From Bostrychus sinensis (taxonomy: Eukaryota > Chordata > Actinopteri > Gobiiformes > Eleotridae): a stretch of 64,000 bases of DNA. The DNA is taken from assembly GCA_020698575.1 (NCBI GenBank), contig CM036248.1, positions 24,416,229-24,480,228 on the forward strand, written 5' to 3'. A program made the position numbers and the translations under genes. The notes below the pieces were generated by a model. The model saw only the letters and a program-made list of their open reading frames with translations, searched no databases and was not told where the DNA came from. The first letter of the stretch is position 1; each line of letters starts with the position of its first letter. Shown here piece by piece: positions 36,101-46,234 of the stretch.

Positions 36101-37314
36101 AAAACAATGCTTGCTTCCTGTTTCAGTGGCACTCCTGTTGGAGCTTCTTTAGGGCCTCTGCCAGTAAAAGTTATTGTCTCATCATGAATTTATTACTATG
36201 CGTAAACAGGATGTGCATGGGAATTAATGAGATGAAATATAAATGGAGTCTCGACAATTATCCTTAAGTAGAGGTGGAGAGGTATGTATGGCAAGATAGC
36301 TGTACAAAAGTAAAACACTATTGCCAATCAACATGAATAAGAAACAGCAACACATGATGAAATCTTTGAATGTAACCTGACGTTGCTAAAACTCTGTAAT
36401 TACCTCTCTACTTCAAAGCATCCTTGGTTACGTTTCTTTGTAGTAAGGAATAATTATCGACTCAAGGAAAAGCTATTATACTATCGTTTGCCTATGAGCT
36501 CATATATAAATGATTAACGCATCCTTTGATTGCTTGTAAACACCTCCTCATCAGTCCAAAAAGAGACTGTCCCATTGACTCTTTTGTTCCTGATTGCCAG
36601 GGTTAGGCAAAACCCAATCAGATAGCTGTGAATCACCCCGGATATAATGAGATCTGTGGTGGATTGACACTTGAATTCCATTGCATCATTCCACACACTA
36701 TGCAGTTAGAAAATACTTGGGATGCACAAGAGATGGAAATTGAATGAGAAGAGGCTAAACATCTTGAAAGAAGGACTACAGAGAGGCTTGGAAGGAGATT
36801 GGATCTCTACAGGGGGGCCATAATAAACTTATAGGCATTCAGCATACAGTAAAATCCTATGAAAGCTACTTGTACCTTTTAGCTCCAAGGTTTTCCAAGA
36901 TTCTTTTCCCTTTTCAAGCTCAGTTGCACTTACATACTGAACCTCTGACACTGCTATTTTGACTGTGACCTCCTATGCAGGCACATTCTACCCTAGGAAA
37001 AACAATTTTATTTTATATCATTGCGCTCTAGGCAAACATCTTTGTCATTTATCAGCTGATTCTGATAAAATTATAGCCTGTTGAAACATCTCATCTCCAC
37101 TAATTCCAGTTGTCAGTACATATTATTGATGGATGTCTAGATTATAGACCAGTCAATAGATAAACATGTAGTTGGTTTCTTCTTAGCAATAAAAGGCTTA
37201 GCATTGGGCAGAGACAAATGGACATTAGGGACTTACTTTTGATAACTGCTATGAACTGAGCCTTTTAATAGCTTACTCACTGAGAAACAACTGAGAATAA
37301 AAATGTTATTAGTC
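33140..37314. other. Unassigned non-coding DNA
   Basis: AT-rich with no supported exon or bounded element over about 4.2 kb. Open frames (for example 35,038-35,373) are low-complexity and lack domain signal. Confidence 0.5.
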
Positions 37315-37323
37315 CTTTTACAG

Positions 37324-37791
37324 TTGCCTGGAAATTCCAGACTCGCCGCTGTACCAGCGGATGAGTCTGGTCGCCATAGAATCAATTCGATTTCTAGCGC
37401 GGAGCAAACGGGCAGCGGAGTTAGCCAATCAGAAAATGGCGGACGTGACGTTAACAAAGCGACAAGAAAGTAAGCAACGCGAAAACATTTTTTTTATATA
37501 TATATAAAGGCTTCTAGTGCTGCAAGCTGCTGTGGTTTTAATGACTCGATATGTTTGTGGTAATTTAAAAGGGAATTTACCGCTGAATGAAACAAACTCG
37601 GCTCCTCAGTGCGCCACCTTGATTGTTGTTGTTGCGGACGCTGCTCGCGAAGAACATGTGACTTAAATAAGCGAATCAAAATGCACGGTACGGTTGGGAT
37701 TTGAGGAAACCACTACAGACGGCGTGGTGACCAGACTGATATTTCTCTGTAGAATAATACAGAGACATATCAGTCTGGATTTTCCAGGCAA
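37324..37791. mobile_element. 9-bp-TSD MITE family, copy 1 (Mutator-like?)
   Basis: The ends TTGCCTGGAAATTCCAGACT and (complement of right end) TTGCCTGGAAAATCCAGACT are near-identical. CTTTTACAG is duplicated exactly at 37,315-37,323 and 37,792-37,800. A 9-bp duplication is typical of Mutator-like elements and not of hAT. The interior shares long stretches with copy 2 (49,324-50,003), for example GCCAATCAGAAAATGG and GACGTGACGTTAACAAAGCG. An internal hairpin around CTGATATTTCTCTGTA lies by the right end. No transposase is encoded. Confidence 0.9.
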
Positions 37792-37800
37792 CTTTTACAG

Positions 37801-39136
37801 GGCTATACCATGATAGAATCTAACATGTATAATTTAGCCTTTGCAAATATTGCCATACACAGTTTGAAAGAATATATTTTATCAGTTCTCAAACTCAGAA
37901 GCACTTTCTTCTGCAGCAGACAGTGGCTACATGAAAAACTGCTTTGCCTTGTTGTCATGTTGCAAGCCCATTATTTAGAGAGTCATATACAGTAAACAGC
38001 AACTTTAAGCTAAGAAACCTAAACCTTTAATTAATAAAAATTAATAAAAAACAAACACATCCTCATTGGATTAATACAGCTATTCCACATAAATGAATGG
38101 CAGTGCAGCTGAGCCTGTGCAGTCAGTTATAAATGGAACAGCCTGCTGTGAACCAGGTAACGTTACAAATCTCCAGCTGAGACAAACACATTAACTGGGA
38201 TTATCACTCATTCAAGAATATTAACAGCTCATTAGGCATTAATAGAGCTCTCTGATCAGTATTTACACTGCAGCAGGTCTTTCACTCTAATCAGAGTGGG
38301 TACAACATGCAAAAGAGAAATATAAACGCTAGGGAGAGGTTATTCATGTAGATAAACCAAGATCTTGGAGCAGTACAAGTGACAGCTATTTAGTCAAATC
38401 AGGGCAATAATCATTTGCCAAAACACGTCAAATACGATCATAGACCTATAAGGTTAAGGGAAAAAAAAACATAATCAATTGTGTATTTGGCTGTAAGTGG
38501 TCTAAAACATTTAATGATGCGGGAATGGGATACATACACTGGATAATCCCTCTGTAATGTGAATTCACTGGATATTACTGTCTATGGTCGTGCCTTGGCA
38601 TTTCCAAAAGAGCTTAGCTGCCAGAACAGTAACAATAGGACATGGAGAAAAAAGAAATTAAGAAAAAAAAAGCATAAAAGCATAGTGAAATTAGCCTCTA
38701 ATCTAAGACGATTAGCCTATTGTGGACAACGTGGAAATGACAAGTTCATCATTAGCCTTTATTCTGGAAAATGAATAAAGATATAGGACAAAGGGTGGGT
38801 GACTGCTGTCTGAGATTTACAGTAGAAACAGCAAGATGAAGTTTTTGCATTTCTGTAATGCCAACAACCTAAAAAACCTTAAGGTATCATTTGCTGCAAA
38901 GTGATAAAAAAAAATCTAAATATTAGATTACATTACATTTGTGTTTGTTATATAATACAATAATAAAAATTATGATATATTAAAATCATTGTTTGTAAAT
39001 AAGTCTTAAACCTTATGGACCGTCTATGAATAAAAACATTAGTGATGTTTTTAAAAACATTAGTGTTTTTATTTATAGACAGGATATTATGGTGTAATAT
39101 GTCTACATACATAGTTATTGTTACAACTGGACGTTA
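37801..39136. other. Unassigned non-coding DNA
   Basis: No supported gene or element. Contains several A-rich tracts. Confidence 0.5.
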
Positions 39137-39144
39137 TCGGTTTG

Positions 39145-39699
39145 GAGTGGTGGAATGTAATGAAGTAAAAGTACTTTATTACTTTACTTACTTTACTTAC
39201 GTACAATTTTCATGTATCCGTACTTAAGTACATTACTTACTATTACTTTTACTTCATTTCACTACATTTTAGAGCAAGAATCTGTACTTTTTACTCCAAT
39301 ACATTTATGAACTTTGTTTTAAGTACAAAGTATTTTGAGTTTTTGTTTAAAATGGTTTGTTTTTGCTTTGCACTCATGGTAGATACGCAATATTTTGTCA
39401 TAAAAGTTGCAGTAAAATAGTACTTCTTAGAAACATCAAAACAATACAAGAGACAGAAGACCTCACCAACAGATTCAGTCCCATCTGTTGCATCTATTTC
39501 AGCACAATTTTGAGCAAAATTCCTCACATTGAACAGATTAATTATGTCAAGTCTGTGCAAAATATTTTTACTTTTTTACTCATTACATTTGAAAGTAGGC
39601 TAAGTACTTTGATATTTATACTTAAGTAGAAATTTGAATGTGATACTTTTACTTAATCTGTACTGTAAGTAAAGAAATTGAGTACTTCTTCCACCACTC
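39145..39699. mobile_element. hAT-type element (GAGTGGTGGAA ends, TACTTTTACTT-rich)
   Basis: The left end GAGTGGTGGAATG and the right end CTTCCACCACTC are inverted. The flanks TCGGTTTG (39,137-39,144) and TCAGTGTG (39,700-39,707) agree at 6 of 8 positions, as expected for an aged 8-bp duplication. The subterminal parts are packed with AAGTACTTT/ACTTTTACTT words, typical of a common teleost hAT group. The interior is non-coding. Confidence 0.75.
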
Positions 39700-39707
39700 T
39701 CAGTGTG

Positions 39708-39975
39708 TGTGATGCTCTTACTTTCTTTCTCCACATGTGCAGCCCTCAGTGTCTGTCCCGTTTCGCCCATAGGGAGCTGAAAACGTCAACAAACAGCACG
39801 TGTCACCCTCTCGCTTGCCGTAGTAACTTCCGCGGTTGCACTGACAGCTAAGGATTAACCAGAAGCTTCTCTAGGTTTCTTTAACAAACAGTGGGGACAA
39901 GCTTTAAACTCTTCGTATGGACTTCAGCAGAGCTTTTCAGCGTGACAGATAACACCAAACGAAGCAGACCACACT
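39708..39975 (+). promoter_or_regulatory. Candidate CpG-bearing promoter and non-coding first exon
   Basis: CpG density rises from about 39,760, against the surrounding AT-rich DNA. The segment holds an AACGTCAAC half-CRE, a CACGTG E-box in AGCACGTGTC (about 39,797) and ACTTCCG (39,826), the complement of an ETS core CGGAAGT. It ends in a strong splice donor, ACACT|GTGAGT, at 39,976. A short upstream-type frame (ATG at 39,917, stop after 11 codons) fits a 5' UTR and not a coding exon. Two more ETS-like CCGGAAG words occur downstream (40,440 and 40,800). No TATA box is evident. If real, the gene runs to the right and its later exons are outside the window or unrecognised. Confidence 0.4.
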
Positions 39976-42880
39976 GTGAGTTTTTTATTTCTGTAATTGC
40001 TTTTCTCTTTTGCCTTTTATGCTAATGTTATTAGCTGCTATGTGCTATAGTCATCTGCGGCTGAAACTGACGATCAGGATCGGTAATGTTTGCGTAGCAT
40101 ACTTTGTAGATTATAGTTTAAGATTTAACGATTACCGAGACCAAAGACCGATATAGTAGACGATCGTTTAGTTACAATTTGTTGCACGTGTTAAAAATCA
40201 CTAACTCAGCTGAAAGACACAACAGGGAGACGGATAAACGGATTTTTGAGTTACTGAAACTATCATCCAGCCATACAGTAATTACTTTAATATTAGTTCC
40301 TTATTATTTAAAAATAATGTATTAAGTTGCTGAAATAAAGGCTTTCTGTTATCTGTGGTGGCGGTGTAACCGCAGTACACTGAGAGTATAGCCCCTTCTT
40401 TTGTTTGTAAACATAACGTCTGCGTTCCAAAGACTGGTACCGGAAGTTAGAAAGGGGGATAATACATTTCTAAAAAACAAAAAAAAAACCAAAACAAAAA
40501 CAAAACACATTTCTATGACAGCCACTCGACCTCATGTGAGTAATAACAGAGCCTGGTTTAGCTAACGTTAATAACATTAGCAAGTCCTTCAACGTTTACC
40601 CGTTTAATGTAAGGTTGCAATTAGCGTCTATAATTAGCATATAGGCTAAAGGCTATGTAACACTTTTACTTTACTTTTTTTTACTTTTACTTTAACGTGT
40701 ACACTGTTACTTTTTATTTTGCTCCCTAGTAGAAATGAATGGGATAGAACGTTAATGTCGGTACCAGGCTGCGTGCGCAACTTGTTTAAACACATCATTC
40801 CCGGAAGGGTCTATACAACAGGAGTTACCTAGCCCTGAATCTGTTTTGTTACAGCCTACGACTCATTTTAGCTCTAGTTAGCAGTTTGGCTAAGGCTTTG
40901 TAAGCTGTAGTTGTTCTCCTCGTGCTGTCACTGATAGTAACATACTGAGATGAAGACCTAGTTGATGTCAAAATTTTAGCCACCTTAATGCAGAGTAACC
41001 CCAAGCCCTTAAAAGTATTAAAAATGTATTATATTTGATGTTGTCAAACTGAAGGCCTTAAAGGTATTACATTCTCTGGTTAGGTATTAAATTTGTTCAT
41101 CTGGGGCTTAAATGTTCAAACTGTGACATCTAAGTCATGTTGTTACAGTGTTGTAGGAAATAGATTAGTGAATAATTGCTAGCAAAGCATTTTGTTGAGA
41201 AATTAATTCTTCAAATTATTGTATTAATGAATTGTCACGTATTGCATTGTCATGCAAGTGTCATTAAAAGTAGCATAGATGTTTAGCCCGTACTAGAAAG
41301 ATGCAATTGTCAAAAAATACCATGGATTTTAGAGTGATACATAACTAACAATAGAAAATGTGAGAATGTTCTTTTTATTTTGTGTTTTTGAACGATTATA
41401 GACAGATCAGCTGTTTACATTTTCTGCATAATGTTGCAAAGAACTATACTTTATTACTGAAATTTATGATTCAGTTTTATCTTCTTCGATGCAGCACTGG
41501 AGTTATGTCATCTGCATTAGGCTTTTAAAATAAAACCCTTTCATTGGTGTAAAATGTATACACTGACATGAAACAAAAAGTGGCACAAAGTTTGACATCT
41601 TTTCTGTCAGGACAATTTTTCTCATTATAGCGTCAAAAAGTGGTGATCACACGGGTGTTGTTCTTGTCAGTAGACAGGGCATTAAGCCACATGATTAATA
41701 TAGTGGGGTAGTGGACTCAATTGCGAACAAATGATGATCAGGTTTGATATTTTCTCTTTGGATATTCATTCATTCATCTTCTTCCACATATTCCCGTTAG
41801 GGGTCGCGGGTGACTGGAGCCTATCCCAGTAACTTTGGGCCTTAGGCAGGGTACACTTTATACTACTTGGTTGATGCCTTTCTCAGACAAAAGCTCTCTA
41901 CAGAAGGTGCTGCATCCTGAACATCTCCTTTGAGTTCGCACATGAATAATGTAAGAAGGATTTGAGTTCAGACCTTAGAGGAAAATGTCCAAGTGCTTGT
42001 GCTCAATGGTAGGGAATAAACAGAGCATAATATAATTGCTAAATATCACAGCTATTAACATGAAGCTAACAGCTTTGTGGTGATGGCAATTTAAGTGCTG
42101 AAATTATCAGAACAAGTTTGGTGACGGTGTATGTGTTTTAGATATGTGCACTTGAGAAGGCAGGGTTTCACTTCTCTATGTAGAGTGGTGTGTTTTCAGG
42201 TCTTGAGAAGGGCACCGCCTCAGCATACAAGATTACTCAAACATGGGTAAATGAAAAAAAATATACAACTCTGGGGATGTTTTTGATGAAGAAACAACTT
42301 CATAACAGGGTAAAAAGCCTTTAATTATTGCCACCTCTGTGTAAAGGTCTGATAGTACCTTTTCCCCTCTTCAGTCAGTTTAAACGTAAATGATGTCTTT
42401 CATTATAGAGTTCTGTTTCCCACAGCATGTGAAGCACTTACATGACAGTATGGAGTGTACAGTGTAATATTTCCAGGAGGCTTGTGTTCAGTGTGAGATG
42501 AATACAATTTCCTGAGTCCTGTGTACAACCTTGAACATACCTGGGATGAAAAATTCATAGCATTATTTGTATTTCAAAGCACAGCTCAGGACCTGTGTTT
42601 CATGCTACAGATGAACAGTTGACATTGGCCCCATCACCTCTCTACCATAGACTTGATCAGTCCCAGTGGTCAGTCATTTAGTCTCTGTGGCTTTAGCTTT
42701 AGGCTACATCATCTCAGCTCTGGAGAGACCTCTGAGAGGACACTGATCTTTTGTGAAGTCTCTGAAAGGTGTGAATTAAATTAATTTCATTTCATTTCAG
42801 CCCAGTAACTCTGGCTGTTCTGACACTGACAGGTAGGGGGCAAACAGAGCAGCCTCTCGTTTTTGATTTTCTCTGATTAC
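39976..42880. other. Non-coding DNA, possibly intron 1 of a gene starting near 39.8 kb
   Basis: It begins with the GTGAGT donor. 39,976-40,860 keeps a raised CpG content and has short palindromes (for example GCTAACGTTAATAACATTAGC-like near 40,561). From about 40,900 it is AT-rich. One repeat fragment lies at 41,766-41,856. No exon recognised. Confidence 0.4.
41766..41856 (+). mobile_element. Fragment of a common teleost interspersed repeat
   Basis: CATTCATCTTCTTCCACATA, GGGGTCGCGGGTGACTGGAG and CCTATCCCAG followed by GGCAGGGTACAC occur in the order seen in the degenerate copy at 26,976-27,135. The copy is truncated at its right. Confidence 0.65.
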
Positions 42881-43150
42881 CTCCTGAGGTGAAGAGCAGT
42901 GATGTGCTCAATGCATTTTCAACAGAACTTATTTTTGTAACTGCCACTTTTAGATATGCATTTTCATAATTTTCTTCAGGACTGATGAATGGCTGCAGTT
43001 CTGGTACTAGTGGAGCTTGTGATGAGCCCTGAGGAAAATGGTTGTGGACAAAATCAAGCACAATATATTGTGCCTGTTGAGTATTGACATCTACAACTGT
43101 CATGCAAAGGCTCAGTACTGCCATGCACTCAGCCAAGTCCCTTTGTTAAT
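42792..43150 (-). other. Unrecognised minus-strand open frame, possible exon
   Basis: About 115 codons read from roughly 43,150 down to 42,792 with protein-like composition (VHNHFPQGSSQAPLVPELQP, ISPEENYENAYLKVAVTKIS). A donor-like CAGGAG|GTAATC lies inside at about 42,887, so an exon ending there is possible. A nearby upstream acceptor is not clear. I do not recognise the family and see no neighbouring exon; it may be a decayed gene piece or chance. Confidence 0.25.
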
Positions 43151-43159
43151 TCTGTGTAA

Positions 43160-45010
43160 CCCTTTGAAAAAAATGAATTTGTTGTTCTCTTGGAGGCACT
43201 GTAAAAATCTGTCCAACTAAAGCTATAAGGGAGTGCTTTGACCTGTGAGCTTATGGAATATACATTATTTGTTTATTTTAGTTGTGTGTCTTATTTCTCG
43301 ACATTTCACTAAGTCAATAAGTCTTCTTTTTGTAGTTGACAAGTTAATTTATGGTCTGCCGTGTGCCTACACAACCTGCTTGGCACACCTTTACCTAGAA
43401 GCAGTAAAAGATCAATTATCAAAGACATCTGTGGTACATCAATTATTTAGAAAATCTTAGATCAAGCTTCAGAACATGGTACATGACATGTTATGTGTCA
43501 AACCTGACACCATGCATCCTGCTGCTGTTCCCAGCCTCATAATGAGAACATCGTGAAGTGAAGAGAAGATTTTAGCTGCACAGGTTTTGTGACTGCTCAC
43601 TAACTCATTCCTCTGGTTTATTTGTAATATTTACAGTATTACATATTGTAGAAAAAGTCGACAAGTTTTCTTGTACTAGTGTTATTGTTTGTGAACCGCA
43701 GAGCTCTGATAAACCTGTACCATCAAACTGTCACACTCAACAGATAAGGCTGCACCTCTGTCTTCTGATGAAGGATTGGAGTTGACTCTCTGCCAAAGCT
43801 TTGAAATCAGTAAAGCCAGATTTCAAAGCACAAACATTTGTAAAGCCGGGATACATTTCTAACAGAGCCCTCTGTCTGAGGAGCCAGACATCTGGATTTA
43901 TGTGTCGAAGGATTTGACTGGATTTTCCTTTGTGAGTAAGTGCCAGAATCAGAGATGGAACCACAAAAGCACAATGTCTTTCTGAGTAGGTCTGGGAAAA
44001 TTTTACTAAATCTGTTTGAAAAATACAATGTAACGTGAAAAACGTAGATCCAGTTTTCATTTTAAAATCATTGTTGATGAAAAGTTTAAGCTTCTTTATC
44101 TTGCAAACAGAACTAAATGAGGGGTTGCACACAATCAGTCAGATACACGAGGCAAAATACAGGTAAAAAGGTTTTTCCTTTTTTTTTTTTTTTTTTTTTT
44201 TTCATAAAAACTGTAATTAGTACTAAATAATAAATCACTTCATGATTGGTTGAACCCTGTTTTTAGGATGCTTTTAGGACCGTGTTGAAAAGTTAGTTTA
44301 GATGAAATGTGTAGATGCACTTAAAGTTTGTGCCTATGCACCTAAATGAAAAAAATTAACTCTAACCTGTGACAAACCAAAATGTTAGTCTGGAGCCCAG
44401 TTTCAGTGCCAATACTTTTACGTTCATTGATACTCATACTGTTAAAGGTTAATTTGCTAGCATACATTCAGGGAAACATGTAACAATACACTGATACATC
44501 AATATAATTACCCACAATCATGTTGTATAGATGCAAAATGTAAATGCAAAATGTAAACATCAATCAATATCTTATTGTTATAGACAAAGCACACTTTTTT
44601 ATTCTTAAACTTGTAATGTGATGATGTCAATATGATCAGTAATCATAGTTTTACTAGTAAACAGCTGTAACACTTAGATTTTTTAAACTTGAATGCAATT
44701 TCGGTGAAAATTTTGGGTGATTCTAATTCTGCTCTTTTAGGAAGACCGCCCTTTAAGCTTTTTTCCTCATTTTTGATGTTTGAGGGTTACAACAACATTA
44801 TGCACAAATTCCTGTCTCAAGTGTGACATTAGAAAACTTTCACAATCTCAGTAGCTCTATGGGAGAGTGATTCATGGGTTCATGTTGTAAATACCTCCTG
44901 TAGGGAAGGATAGTGAAATACAAATGAAAAAGGATTAAAGCATAGAATGCAAAAAACTGCAAGTCCTTGTGCTCTTCCATGTTTGAGAGCACTGCTGCAG
45001 CAATAACTGC
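43160..45010. other. Unassigned non-coding DNA with a poly-T tract
   Basis: No supported gene. A T-only run of about 24 bases sits at 44,178-44,202. The 131-codon minus-strand frame at 43,737-44,132 has no domain signal. Confidence 0.5.
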
Positions 45011-45011
45011 T

Positions 45012-46215
45012 TTTTTAGTTAGTTAGTTTATTTGGTCATATACAGTTTGATAATATGACAAAATCATACTGACCAAAAAGGTTTAGGCAGAAATAATACA
45101 TACTTATGATGCCAACCTATTCACAAAACAAAAAATAGATCTTTCCCAAGACAGCAATATATTTACAAGAAGATTACAAAATAATAATTCAAATTGTCTA
45201 TGTAGATATAAGAATTTTACAATGAAAAAGTGGAGAAGAAATAAAAAAAACAGACAACAAACAACAAACCTAGAGTGTGCACCGAAGGAGCAAATATACA
45301 AAGACTCATTCCAGAGCTGCATAATTCTCATAAATCATAGATTTATACTTTCCTTTAAATGATACAATTGTACTGGATCTTTTGATTCTATCATCTAGTG
45401 CATTCCAGATATTTACACCTCTAGCAGTGACACAGAAACTTTTTTTATTTGTTCTAGTTTTAATTTTCTTAAATGTACCTATTCTTCTGAGACTATACTG
45501 ACTTTCTTTTTCTACAAATAACTTCTGTATACACGGAGGGAGTGTATGTTTGTAAGCTTTATACATCACCATGGCTGTATTCAGGTCAACAAGATCAAAA
45601 ACTTTCAAATTTTTTAGTAAAAAAAAAAAGCATTTGTTGATGCATAATAATCAGATTTATTAACAACTCTAACAGCTTTCTTTTGAAGTAAATAAATAGG
45701 ATTTATGTTTGTTTTATAAGTATTTCCCCATATTTCTAGGTAATAATTTAGGTATGGAAGAAACAGAGTGTTGTATAGGAGATGCAAAGATTTTATGTTT
45801 AATAGATGTTTCATTTTGTACATTATTGCAATTATTTTAGCTAGTTTTATCTGGAGTACACTAATGTGCACTTTCCAGTTAAGTTTTTCATCAATATGTA
45901 CACCCAAGAATTTAATTGAAAACACTCGTTCAATTTCTACATTATTAGTTTTAATGTTATTAGTTTGATTTTTTATTTCCTTTCCCCCAAAAATTATATA
46001 TTTAGTTTTTGTTAGGTTTATTGATAACTTGTTAAAATCAAACCATTCCTTTAATTTATTTACATCCGTTTCTACTATATACAGGAGATGTTGTAAATTA
46101 TCTCCAGAACAATAAAGGCTGGTGTCATCAGCAAACAGTATGCAGTTCAGATTATCCATTGCATCACGCACCTCATTAATATGCATGATAAATAATTTGG
46201 GCTTGTATTTCAAAA
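45012..46215 (-). mobile_element. 5'-truncated LINE, jockey/CR1-L2/Rex1-like
   Basis: Read on the minus strand, this encodes the second half of a non-LTR reverse transcriptase and its C-terminal tail, then a 3' UTR of about 290 bp ending in a (CTAA)n-like tail (complement of TTAGTTAGTTAG at 45,016-45,027). The 5' truncation falls close to 46,212, where the family-like sequence stops abruptly. No endonuclease domain remains. Clade assignment is from the general pattern of conserved blocks only. Confidence 0.8.
45306..45608 (-). pseudogene. LINE C-terminal tail, continued in a shifted frame
   Basis: 100 codons beginning MKVFDLVDLNTAMVMYKAYK, a conserved tail region after the RT domain, then basic residues (FKKIKTRTNKKSF) and a V-x-I-W-N-A-L-x-D block. 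It is the direct continuation of the RT fragment after a homopolymer frameshift at about 45,609-45,629. It ends at a TAA-type stop near 45,306. Confidence 0.82.
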
Positions 46216-46234
46216 GAGCACAGGGTGGTTGCAA
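45614..46234 (-). pseudogene. Reverse transcriptase fragment (FADD motif)
   Basis: 206 codons. Residues 31-45 hold CILFADDTSLYCSG, the RT catalytic motif C (FADD; F at residue 34). LKEWFDFNKLSINLTKTKYI then follows, and FLGVHIDEKLNWKVHI is a typical motif-D/E region of jockey-superfamily LINEs; the C-terminal part shows YNTLFLPYLNYYLEIWGNTY. The first 10 or so residues belong to sequence upstream of the truncation, so the annotated methionine is not genuine. The frame is lost in a run of nine or more T (A on the plus strand, 45,619-45,629), the usual site of a slippage error. Confidence 0.88.

Noticed and set aside
43737..44132. 131-codon minus-strand frame
   Set aside because: No domain and no flanking splice signals; less protein-like than the frame at 42.8-43.1 kb.
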